The notes under the pieces are model-generated. The model searched no databases, was not told the DNA's origin, and saw only the letters and a program-made list of their open reading frames with translations. A stretch of DNA of 10,180 nt from Trebonia sp. (GTDB lineage Bacteria; Actinomycetota; Actinomycetes; Streptosporangiales; Streptosporangiaceae): the NCBI GenBank assembly GCA_030038035.1, contig JASHPP010000043.1, positions 1 to 10,180 on the forward strand, read 5' to 3'. Numbering within the stretch: position 1 is the stretch's first letter; each line of letters begins with the position of its first letter. Position numbers and translations under genes: made by a program. This document shows positions 1 to 5,938 of the stretch, piece after piece.

Positions 1-1215
1 TGCGCTCGCGACCGCGCAGCAGGCGGCGAGGACGTAGCCCCACCGGGGGCCGAAGCCGGACAGCGTGAACCCCGCGGCGATCGCGCCGCACGCGACCCCG
101 ATGGAGAGCCCGGTGGACAGCCACGACATGGCCTCGGTGGTCCGCCCGGGCAGCGTCTGCGACTCGAGCACGCTGAACCCGGCGATCAGCGCCGGCGCGG
201 CGGCCAGCCCGGACAGGAAGATCACGACCGTGAGCGTGAGCAGGCCAGGCATCGCCCAGAACGTGCTCACCCCGGCCGCGGACAGCCCGAGGGCCAGCGC
301 GAGCCGCCGCGCCGCCGGGGCCTTCCAGGTCCGGGACCCGTACCACAGTCCGCCGGCCGCGCCGCCGAGGGCGTAGCAGGCGAGCACGAGCCCGCCGAAC
401 GCCTCGTGTCCCGCGTCGATGGCGAAGTCGACCGTGGACATGTCGATCGCGACGAACATCGCGCCTAGGCACAGGTAGACGGCGATGAGCACAGCCAGGA
501 TAGGCAGTGGCGCGAGCGCTGTCTTTCTCCCGGGGGGACGACGCCCCCGGTGACCCCGCCGTCTGGCGGAACGGGCGGGCTCGGTGTCCCGCTGCGATGC
601 GAACCACAGCGATCCGGCCAGGCACGACAGCACCGCGACCGCCACGCCCGCGGCGGGGTGCAGTTCGGCGGCGAGCACGGTCACAATCGCCGGCCCGACC
701 ATGAAGCACAGCTCGTCGGCCGCCGACTCCAGGGAGAACGCCGTGTGCAGCCGCTGCGAGTCGGAAAGCAGCGCGCTCCACCGGGCGCGTACCATCGGGC
801 CGAGCGCGGGCATGGTGGCGCCGCCGGCGATCCCCGCCAGGAACAGCGCCCAGTCCGAAGCGTCCAGCTGCACCGCGGCGACAAGCCCTGCCACGCTCGC
901 CGCGAAGCCGGCCACCAGCGGCAGCAGGACCCGGCGCTGGCCGTGCGTGTCGGCGAGCCGGGCGACCCGCGGCGAGCAGGCCGCCGCGCCGAGTGAGCCC
1001 GCCGCGGACACGCTCCCCGCCAGCGCGAACCGGCCGGTCACCTCGGCGATGAGCAGCACGGCACCCAGGCCGTACATGGCCATCGGCATCCGCCCGATGA
1101 ACGCCGCGGCTGAGAACCGCCACGCACCGCGGACATGGACGATCTCGGCGTAGGGCGCAAGCAACCCGCGCAGGCCGTAGCGCTCCCGAGTACCCGCCTG
1201 GCCAGCACCCGTCAT
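1..1215 (-). CDS. MFS family transporter (3' end beyond window)
   Basis: The minus-strand frame is open from the ATG at 1215 to the left edge, giving 405 residues. The major facilitator family is usually about 400-420 residues, so only the C-terminal tail is probably missing. The protein is very hydrophobic, with segments near residues 33-57, 65-80, 98-117, 122-143, 168-202, 236-257, 272-290, 305-320, 326-348 and 365-385. An MFS motif-A-like loop (RLADTHGQRR, residues 85-94) lies between helices 2 and 3, and an Arg/Pro-rich cytoplasmic linker (about 208-232) splits the two six-helix halves. The substrate cannot be read from sequence; a drug or small-metabolite exporter is a guess. I chose the ATG at 1215 because GAGG lies 11 nt upstream. 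An in-frame ATG at 1242 would add nine residues including a rare TTA codon, but has no ribosome site. It is divergent from hemH across about 120 bp. Confidence 0.85.
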   Translation of the reverse strand, partial: MTGAGQAGTRERYGLRGLLAPYAEIVHVRGAWRFSAAAFIGRMPMAMYGLGAVLLIAEVTGRFALAGSVSAAGSLGAAACSPRVARLADTHGQRRVLLPLVAGFAASVAGLVAAVQLDASDWALFLAGIAGGATMPALGPMVRARWSALLSDSQRLHTAFSLESAADELCFMVGPAIVTVLAAELHPAAGVAVAVLSCLAGSLWFASQRDTEPARSARRRGHRGRRPPGRKTALAPLPILAVLIAVYLCLGAMFVAIDMSTVDFAIDAGHEAFGGLVLACYALGGAAGGLWYGSRTWKAPAARRLALALGLSAAGVSTFWAMPGLLTLTVVIFLSGLAAAPALIAGFSVLESQTLPGRTTEAMSWLSTGLSIGVACGAIAAGFTLSGFGPRWGYVLAACCAVASA

Positions 1216-1323
1216 CGCGTGCGTGACCTCATGTAACGCCATGATATCGGGCGGTAGCGAACGGCTTCCGCGCCGCCGCCCCCGGGTGCGCCGGCCGCGT
1301 ACCGGACCGTGCCGCGTGCCTGG

Positions 1324-1329
1324 TTGGAT
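1324..1329 (+). promoter_or_regulatory. Candidate -10 element for leaderless hemH transcript
   Basis: The hexamer TTGGAT lies six bases before the ATG at 1336, the spacing expected when transcription starts on the A of the start codon. No convincing -35 hexamer is visible. The AGGGGC just before the ATG is too close to work as a normal ribosome site, which favours a leaderless reading. The assignment rests on pattern only. Confidence 0.3.
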
Positions 1330-1335
1330 AGGGGC

Positions 1336-2424
1336 ATGCCCGTCTACGACGCGTTCCTGCTGCTGTCGTTCGGCGGCCCGGAGGGGCCCGACGACGTGCT
1401 GCCGTTCCTTGCGAACGTCACACGGGGCCGCGGGGTGCCGGCGGAGCGGCTGGCCGCGGTGGCCGAGCACTACTACGCGGCCGGCGGGGTCAGCCCGATC
1501 AACGCCCAGTGCCGCCAGCTGCTCGCCGCGATCGGCGACGCCTTCGCCGCCGCCGCCATTGACCTGCCGTTGTACTGGGGAAACCGCAACTGGCACCCGT
1601 TGCTCGAGGACACCGTGCGGCAGCTGGCCGACGACGGCGCCCGGCGCGTGATCGCGTTCGTGACCTCGGCGTACAGTTCCTACTCGGCGTGCAGGCAGTA
1701 CCTCGACGACATCGACAGGGCGGTCGCGGCAGTCGGCCCGCGCGCTCCCCGCATCGACAAGATCCGCCCCTACTTCAACCATCCGGGATTCATCGAGCCG
1801 TTCGCGGACAATGCCGAGGCGGCGCTGCGCACGCTGCCCGCCGGGCTCGCCGCTGGCGCGCGCCTGGTGTTCACCGCGCACAGCGTTCCTGTCGGCATGG
1901 CCGCCGCCAGCGGCAGCGTCTGCGCCGGCACCGCCCGTCCCGCGGTGGCCGGGGGCAGGTACGCCGCTGAGCTGTCCGAAGCCGCGAATCTTATCTCAGA
2001 ACGCACGGGTGGCGGCTGCCTTGCCCACGACCTCGTCTACCAGAGCCGCAGCGGCCCGCCCGCCGTGCCCTGGCTCGAGCCGGACATCTGCGAGCACGTG
2101 CGGACGCTGGCGAAGTGCGGCATCCCCGCGGTCGTGGCCATCCCTGTCGGGTTCGTGAGCGACCACATGGAGGTCGTGCACGACCTCGGCATCGAGGCGG
2201 CCGAGACGGCGGCCTCGCTCGGCCTGGCTTTCGTCAGGGCCGCCGCCCCCTGGTCGTCGCCCCGGTTCGCGCGGATGGTGGCCGAACTGGTCCAGGAGCG
2301 AATGACCGGCGCGGAGCCGGTCGCGCTCGGGACGCTGGGTGCCGCGCCCGGGGAGTGCCCGGCCGACTGCTGCCGGTACACCCCGCCATCCCGCCCGCCC
2401 CGGGTGTTGCAGGCGCCGGCGTGA
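1336..2424 (+). CDS. hemH: Ferrochelatase (HemH/CpfC)
   Basis: The 362-residue product inserts Fe2+ into a porphyrin in the cytoplasm. In Gram-positive bacteria the substrate is normally coproporphyrin III, followed by decarboxylation to haem. Family signatures are clear: LLLSFGGPEGPDD at residues 8-20, the metal-binding histidine in FTAHSVP (His182), VYQSRSGPP at 234-242 with PWLEPD at 245-250, and the acidic partner in FVSDHMEVVHDL (Glu279). Cys119 together with the C-terminal Cys341, Cys345 and Cys346 fits the [2Fe-2S] cluster known in actinobacterial ferrochelatases, but which cysteines are ligands is inferred. I start at the ATG at 1336 because homology begins immediately after it. An upstream in-frame GTG at 1309 adds nine unlike residues and has no ribosome site. 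The stop overlaps or nearly touches the next gene's start, suggesting translational coupling with the monophosphatase. Confidence 0.93.
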   Translation: MPVYDAFLLLSFGGPEGPDDVLPFLANVTRGRGVPAERLAAVAEHYYAAGGVSPINAQCRQLLAAIGDAFAAAAIDLPLYWGNRNWHPLLEDTVRQLADDGARRVIAFVTSAYSSYSACRQYLDDIDRAVAAVGPRAPRIDKIRPYFNHPGFIEPFADNAEAALRTLPAGLAAGARLVFTAHSVPVGMAAASGSVCAGTARPAVAGGRYAAELSEAANLISERTGGGCLAHDLVYQSRSGPPAVPWLEPDICEHVRTLAKCGIPAVVAIPVGFVSDHMEVVHDLGIEAAETAASLGLAFVRAAAPWSSPRFARMVAELVQERMTGAEPVALGTLGAAPGECPADCCRYTPPSRPPRVLQAPA

Positions 2425-2426
2425 CC

Positions 2427-3524
2427 ATGCCCGCCCCAGGCAGCGCCGAACTGCTCGCCGTCGCCATGGACGCGGCGCGGGCGGCCGGGCGGCTGCTTTC
2501 TGCCCCGGGCGGCGGCGTGTCGGTCGCCGCGACCAAATCCAGCCCCACCGACGTGGTGACCGAGATGGACCGCCAGGCGGAGGAGCTGATCCGCGCGCGC
2601 ATCGGCGCGGCCCGGCCCGGCGACGCGATCCTGGGGGAGGAGGGCGGGCAGACCGGTGACGCGCCGGTGCGGTGGGTGATCGACCCGCTCGACGGCACCG
2701 TCAACTACCTGTACGGGCTGCCGGACTGGGCGGTGTCGATCGCCGCCGAAGTGTCCGGGGTGATCGTGGCGGGCGTCGTCAACGTGCCCGTGCGCGGCGA
2801 GCTGTTCGGCGCGACGCTGGGGGGCGGATCCTGGGTGCAGGCGGGCGGTGACGGCGCTGGCGACCGGGACGCGGCGGCGGTCCGGGTTCGGCTGCGCTGC
2901 CGGACCGGGGTGCCGCTGGCGCAGGCGCTGGTGGCGACCGGGTTCGGCTACGTGGCGGCGCGGCGCAAAGTACAGGGGGAGGTCGTGGCCGCGCTGCTGC
3001 CCCAGGTGCGCGACATCCGGCGCGCCGGGGTCGCCGCCGTGGACCTGTGCTCGGTGGCCGCCGGGCGGGTGGACGGCTACTATGAGCGAGGCCTGAACTA
3101 CTGGGACTACGCGGCCGGGGGGCTGATCGCGGCAGAGGCCGGGGCGGTCGTCGGCGGGCTCAGGGGCGCGCCCGCGAGCACCTCGATGACGATCGCCGCC
3201 GGTCCTGAGCTGTTCGACGCCCTGGCCGCGGTCCTGGCCGGGCTGCACGCCGAGCGCGACGCGTTAGCCGGCGATCCGGTGACGGGGAGTTTTCCCGCAT
3301 GGAATAGATGGGCGGTATGTGCGGTTTACAAGCGGCCAGACGATCCTGGCGGGACACGTTCGCGCCGGAGCGCCCGCTGCGTGCGAGCCGGTCCCGAACG
3401 TGGCAGAATTCCCCGCCGGAATCGGGCACAAGTAGGGCTTCCTGAGCGTTACATCCGCGCAGCGACCGCACCACAGCACCGCCTACGGAGGGGGATGGGT
3501 CATCACAATGGCTACCGACTATGA
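2427..3524 (+). CDS. Inositol monophosphatase family protein, C-terminally extended
   Basis: This is a Mg2+-dependent sugar-phosphate phosphatase of the IMPase/SuhB family, probably cytoplasmic. The actual substrate (inositol-1-phosphate, histidinol phosphate or another) cannot be told from sequence. Metal-site motifs are intact: TDVVTEMD near residues 40-47, GEEGG at 70-74, DPLDGT at 86-91 and WDYAAG at 226-231. The conserved fold ends near residue 279, normal for a family of roughly 260-280 residues. The frame nevertheless continues to a TGA at 3522-3524, giving 365 residues and overlapping the DUF4193 start by 17 nt. Codon use collapses after residue 279, so the tail (see 3267-3507) is probably former intergenic sequence. 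The start is either this ATG or the GTG at 2421, which overlaps the hemH stop as GTGA and has AGG at a better distance. Both imply coupling to hemH. Confidence 0.85.
   Translation: MPAPGSAELLAVAMDAARAAGRLLSAPGGGVSVAATKSSPTDVVTEMDRQAEELIRARIGAARPGDAILGEEGGQTGDAPVRWVIDPLDGTVNYLYGLPDWAVSIAAEVSGVIVAGVVNVPVRGELFGATLGGGSWVQAGGDGAGDRDAAAVRVRLRCRTGVPLAQALVATGFGYVAARRKVQGEVVAALLPQVRDIRRAGVAAVDLCSVAAGRVDGYYERGLNYWDYAAGGLIAAEAGAVVGGLRGAPASTSMTIAAGPELFDALAAVLAGLHAERDALAGDPVTGSFPAWNRWAVCAVYKRPDDPGGTRSRRSARCVRAGPERGRIPRRNRAQVGLPERYIRAATAPQHRLRRGMGHHNGYRL
3404..3409 (+). promoter_or_regulatory. Possible -10 box for the DUF4193 gene
   Basis: The hexamer CAGAAT, preceded by TGG, resembles an actinobacterial -10 element and sits in the locally less GC-rich stretch about 100 bp before the DUF4193 start. 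No clear -35 partner is found at 16-19 bp, so this is weak. TTACAT at 3449-3454 is an alternative. Confidence 0.22.
3487..3494 (+). promoter_or_regulatory. Ribosome binding site of the DUF4193 gene
   Basis: GGAGGGGG is an excellent anti-16S match, but it lies 13 nt before the ATG at 3508, longer than ideal. A nearer ATG at 3495 is in the wrong frame: it belongs to the tail of the phosphatase frame and ends after nine codons. The ATG at 3508 is therefore the only sensible start. Confidence 0.6.
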
Positions 3525-3807
3525 CAGCCCGCGCAAGACCGACGACGACCTGACTGAGGACAGCCTCCAGGAGCTTCAGGCCCGCCGGATGGACAAGTCG
3601 TCGAGCACGATCGACCTTGACCCGGACGACGTCGCCGAGTCCCTTGAGTTGCCCGGCGCGGACCTGTCGAACGAGGAGCTGTCGTTCCGGGTGATCCCAC
3701 GGCAGGCTGACGAGTTCACCTGTTCGCGTTGCTTCCTTGTGCACCACCGCAGCCAGCTTGCCGAAGACAGGAACGGTCAGCTTGTCTGCCGCGAGTGCGC
3801 AGCCTGA
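3508..3807 (+). CDS. DUF4193 family small zinc-ribbon protein
   Basis: This 99-residue soluble protein belongs to the actinobacterial DUF4193 family, which is normally about this length. The N-terminal two thirds is acidic and probably flexible (residues 1-58, rich in Asp, Glu and Ser). A conserved block follows (ELSFRVIPRQADEFTCSRCF, 57-76) and then a compact C-terminal zinc ribbon. Its ligands are two CxxC knuckles, Cys72/Cys75 and Cys94/Cys97, separated by LVHHRSQLAEDRNGQLV. The function is unknown; the ribbon suggests binding to nucleic acid or to a partner such as RNA polymerase or the ribosome, which is inference only. It has its own leader and strong Shine-Dalgarno site and is closed by a hairpin immediately downstream, so it looks monocistronic. 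In mycobacteria the homologue lies near suhB and dut, as here. Confidence 0.88.
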   Translation: MATDYDSPRKTDDDLTEDSLQELQARRMDKSSSTIDLDPDDVAESLELPGADLSNEELSFRVIPRQADEFTCSRCFLVHHRSQLAEDRNGQLVCRECAA

Positions 3808-3814
3808 TGACCTG

Positions 3815-3843
3815 GTCCCCGCGGGCGGGGCGCCCGCGGGGAC
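3815..3843. terminator. Bidirectional hairpin terminator, 13-bp perfect stem
   Basis: GTCCCCGCGGGCG at 3815-3827 and its exact complement at 3831-3843 are separated by a GGG loop. The hairpin starts eight bases after the DUF4193 stop and lies between that gene and the converging DUF4235 gene, so it can serve both strands. There is no U-tract, which is common for actinobacterial hairpin terminators. Confidence 0.7.
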
Positions 3844-3861
3844 GGTGACCGGCGTGACCAG

Positions 3862-4137
3862 TCAGCTCGACTCCGCCTGTCCCTCGTCAAGCGCCGGTCG
3901 CCGGACGGTCGCGCGGGTCACGAAAACACGCGCCGCCTCGATCGTCACGCCGGCGACGGCGGCCCAGATCAGCGCCTCAGCGACGCTGACGGACGGGTCC
4001 GACGCGTCGGTCGGCGGCTGCTTGCCCGTGACGCGGGTCCAGACGACCGCTATCACCTTCCTCGCGACGTAGACGGCGCCGGTCGTCGCCAGGGCAGCGA
4101 CCATCTTTCCATTGGAGTCGCTGCGCTTCTTGCTCAT
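3862..4137 (-). CDS. DUF4235 family small membrane protein
   Basis: This 91-residue protein matches the DUF4235 pattern: a short basic N-terminus (MSKKRSDSNGK), a first hydrophobic helix at about 12-34 (MVAALATTGAVYVARKVIAVVW), a polar loop with GKQPPTDASDP at 38-48, and a second helix at about 54-75 (EALIWAAVAGVTIEAARVFV). The tail is polar and acidic. It is likely an integral membrane protein with both ends in the cytoplasm; the function is unknown. The ATG at 4137 is secured by GAGGAGG (4143-4149) five bases upstream. It lies 46 bp downstream of DUF3093 on the same strand, so the two are probably co-transcribed. I do not recall DUF4235 at this position in mycobacteria, so it may be an addition in this lineage. 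Confidence 0.8.
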   Translation of the reverse strand: MSKKRSDSNGKMVAALATTGAVYVARKVIAVVWTRVTGKQPPTDASDPSVSVAEALIWAAVAGVTIEAARVFVTRATVRRPALDEGQAESS

Positions 4138-4142
4138 TGATA

Positions 4143-4149
4143 CCTCCTC
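4143..4149 (-). promoter_or_regulatory. Ribosome binding site of the DUF4235 gene
   Basis: GAGGAGG on the minus strand is five bases before the ATG at 4137, a near-perfect Shine-Dalgarno site. It suggests efficient translation independent of the upstream DUF3093 cistron. Confidence 0.8.
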
Positions 4150-4183
4150 GTCCCCGACGGCTCATCCCCGGCCGTGTGCGCCA

Positions 4184-4639
4184 TCATCCCACGGTCTGCC
4201 GGCTGCGCTCGATCGCGCTCGCGAGTTCGGCCGGACGCCTGGTCGCGACCAGCCAGTACGGCACCCCGCCCGCCGGGTCCGCGAGCGCGATGTAGACGGC
4301 GCGCTTCAGGTAGGGCCGCAGCATCAGGTGGGCCGCGGGGTCCGCCCGCGGGCCGCGCAGCAGCGTGGCCTGCTTCTCATCAAGCGGCACCACGTCGCCG
4401 ACCTGGCGCAGCAGCAGCGTGGCGTGCCCGGCCCGCAGCGTCCCGTTCGCCACCTCGATGCTCGTCCCGCCCCAGCTCAGCAGGAAGCCTGCCACGACGG
4501 CGGTGAACACGGCGTAGATCAGCGGCGGGATAAAGCCGCCGAAGCCGGCATAAAGCTCGGCACCGAGGATAACTATCGATGGAACGGCGAGCAGCCAGTA
4601 GCTAACGGGCACCCGCAGGTGCTCGCGGTAGGAACGCAT
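4184..4639 (-). CDS. DUF3093 family membrane protein
   Basis: This 151-residue protein belongs to DUF3093, an actinobacterial family encoded next to dut and divergent from it in mycobacteria. The N-terminal half holds two adjacent membrane helices (about 13-29 and 34-57). The rest is a soluble, probably cytoplasmic domain. Its hallmark is RGPRADPAAHLMLRPYLKRAVYIALADPAGGVPYWLVATRRP at 95-136, the conserved core of the family. The function is unknown. The start is fixed: an in-frame TAG lies six bases before the ATG, and no other start is available. There is no ribosome site, and TACCGT (4647-4652 on the minus strand) sits seven bases upstream, so translation may be leaderless. Its start codon lies 30 bp from that of the divergent AI-2E gene, and it probably leads an operon with DUF4235. 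Confidence 0.88.
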   Translation of the reverse strand: MRSYREHLRVPVSYWLLAVPSIVILGAELYAGFGGFIPPLIYAVFTAVVAGFLLSWGGTSIEVANGTLRAGHATLLLRQVGDVVPLDEKQATLLRGPRADPAAHLMLRPYLKRAVYIALADPAGGVPYWLVATRRPAELASAIERSRQTVG

Positions 4640-4646
4640 GCACTAC

Positions 4647-4652
4647 ACGGTA
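4647..4652 (-). promoter_or_regulatory. Possible -10 box for leaderless DUF3093 transcript
   Basis: TACCGT on the minus strand fits the actinobacterial TANNNT consensus and ends seven bases before the ATG at 4639. No Shine-Dalgarno sequence is present. No -35 element is recognised; it would lie inside the divergent AI-2E gene. Confidence 0.28.
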
Positions 4653-4657
4653 GTTGG

Positions 4658-4663
4658 TTAGAT
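4658..4663 (+). promoter_or_regulatory. Possible -10 box for leaderless AI-2E transporter transcript
   Basis: TTAGAT is followed by six bases and then the ATG at 4670, the same layout as TTGGAT before hemH. The GGAG at 4664-4667 is only two bases from the ATG, too close for normal ribosome binding. No -35 element is evident. Confidence 0.32.
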
Positions 4664-4669
4664 GGAGTC

Positions 4670-5857
4670 ATGATCGGCCGGGCGGCTAGGCGGGTGGCGA
4701 ACGGCGTGGCCGGTGCCCGGGCAACGGGCGAGCCCGCCGCGAACGGCGCGGTACCGGGCGACGGGGCACCGGGCGACGCGCTGCCGCCGGGCAGCGCGCC
4801 GTCGGCCGGTGCGCCGCGCGTCGAGGTCCCGCGCTGGCTGCAGACGGCGGCCGCCTGGTCCTGGCGGCTGCTGCTGCTCGCCGTCGTGGTCTACATCGCG
4901 GCCTGGCTCGCCGCGCTGCTTTACCTCGTCGTCGTGCCATGCGCGGCCGCGATCCTGCTCGCCGCCCTGCTCCAGCCGCTGGCCGCCCGGCTGCGCCGCG
5001 CTGGGCTGGCGCCGCTGGCGGCGACCTGGTGCACGATGCTGGCGGCCATCGTCCTGCTCGCCGGCGCCGTCTGGCTGGTGACCGCCCGGGTCCAGGCCGA
5101 GTACCCGAACCTGGTCAGCCAGGTGAAGCACACGATCACCCAGGTCCAGGCCTGGCTGGCCGGGCCGCCGTTCCACCTGCACACCGGCAACCTGCAGAAG
5201 CTGTCCGACAGCGTGGTGAAGTACCTCAGCCAGCACAAGTCGCTGGTGGAGGGGACCGCGGTGACCGGCGCGCGCATCGTGGTCGAGGTCTTGGCCGGCG
5301 TCGTGCTCACGTTCTTCGTCTCGTTCTTCCTGATCAAGGACGGCGACCGGATCTGGGCGTGGCTGACGAGCAGGCTGGCGCCGGAGCGCAAGGCGCGGGC
5401 CGACCGGGCCGGGCGCGCGGCCTGGCAGGCCGTCGTGTACTACGTCCGCGGCACCGTCGCGGTGGCCGCGATCCACGCCACCGTGCTCGGGATCACGCTG
5501 TCGATCATGAACGCGCCGCTGGTCGCGCCGCTGGCGCTGTTCATGTTCCTCGCGGCTTTCGTCCCGCTGGTCGGCGTGCTCGCGGCGGGCGGGCTGGCGA
5601 TCCTGGTGGTGCTCGCCACCAAGGGCTGGGTCTTCGCGCTCATCCTGCTCGGCATCCTGATCGTGATGAGCCAGCTGGAAGGGCACCTTCTGCAGCCGCA
5701 GGTCGTTGGAAAGATGGTGCGCCTGCATCCGCTCGCCGTCATCCTGGTGCTCGCGGTCGGTGGCGTGGTGGCCGGCATCGCCGGCGCCGTGGTGGCGGTG
5801 CCGATCACCGCGGCGGTGACGCGCGCGGTGCACGCGCTGCGCGACGAGGGCGCATAG
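4670..5857 (+). CDS. AI-2E family transporter (UPF0118)
   Basis: This 395-residue polytopic membrane protein belongs to the AI-2E transporter family (PF01594). Members include the reported autoinducer-2 exporter TqsA and Na+/H+ antiporter-like proteins, so the family name does not fix the substrate. A Gly/Ala/Pro-rich, low-complexity N-terminal tail (about 1-55) precedes two close helices (about 62-82 and 83-105), a third at 115-138, and the usual extracytoplasmic region (140-200). Five helix segments follow, at about 202-222, 262-282, 285-312, 319-337 and 353-380. Family landmarks are FFLIKDGDRIW (219-229), FVPLVG (297-302), QLEGHLLQPQVVGKMVRLHP (335-354) and the Gly/Ala-rich last helix. The open frame extends upstream, but that part overlaps DUF3093 antisense and is unlike the family. 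The ATG at 4670 fits the gene arrangement. It stands alone, with 81 bp before dut. Confidence 0.88.
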   Translation: MIGRAARRVANGVAGARATGEPAANGAVPGDGAPGDALPPGSAPSAGAPRVEVPRWLQTAAAWSWRLLLLAVVVYIAAWLAALLYLVVVPCAAAILLAALLQPLAARLRRAGLAPLAATWCTMLAAIVLLAGAVWLVTARVQAEYPNLVSQVKHTITQVQAWLAGPPFHLHTGNLQKLSDSVVKYLSQHKSLVEGTAVTGARIVVEVLAGVVLTFFVSFFLIKDGDRIWAWLTSRLAPERKARADRAGRAAWQAVVYYVRGTVAVAAIHATVLGITLSIMNAPLVAPLALFMFLAAFVPLVGVLAAGGLAILVVLATKGWVFALILLGILIVMSQLEGHLLQPQVVGKMVRLHPLAVILVLAVGGVVAGIAGAVVAVPITAAVTRAVHALRDEGA

Positions 5858-5938
5858 TGCCGCAGTCTCGCGTAGCCTTCGGGTGGACGGCACACGGCGT
5901 CTGGGCAAGCTGACGAGCACGAGCGAAAGGCGCAGACG

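Larger units (their letters stand above)
3267..3507 (+). other. Probable intergenic/leader region read through as the phosphatase tail
   Basis: The phosphatase frame stays open here, but the sequence does not look coding. Of the 85 codons from 3267 to 3521, 36 end in A or T, against about one in ten in the gene body, and AGA, GTA, CTA, TTT and TGT appear. The preceding codon (3264-3266) is TTA, the only TTA in the gene and one substitution from TAA or TGA. Deleting one T there would also create TAG. The stretch should contain the promoter and leader of the DUF4193 gene; a CAGAAT at 3404-3409 could be its -10 box. I see no strong terminator for the upstream gene. Confidence 0.5.

Noticed and set aside
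530..550. 7-bp stem (CCGGGGG / CCCCCGG) with a 7-base loop
   Set aside because: It falls inside the MFS coding sequence, in the Arg/Pro-rich linker, with no sign of regulatory use. Such stems are expected by chance at this GC content.
507..1153. Several plus-strand open frames across the MFS gene
   Set aside because: The minus strand here encodes a continuous multi-helix transporter; the plus-strand products are low-complexity and unlike any family.
2037..3248. 403-codon open frame on the minus strand
   Set aside because: It is antisense to hemH and the monophosphatase, whose catalytic motifs are intact.
3335..3350. 5-bp stem GCCAG / CTGGC after the monophosphatase domain
   Set aside because: It is too short to be called a terminator, and it has neither a U-tract nor an extended stem.
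4112..4669. Upstream in-frame extension of the AI-2E gene to 4112
   Set aside because: It lies wholly antisense to DUF3093 and the DUF4235 leader, and the predicted residues are His/Arg/Gln-rich and unlike the family's N-terminus.
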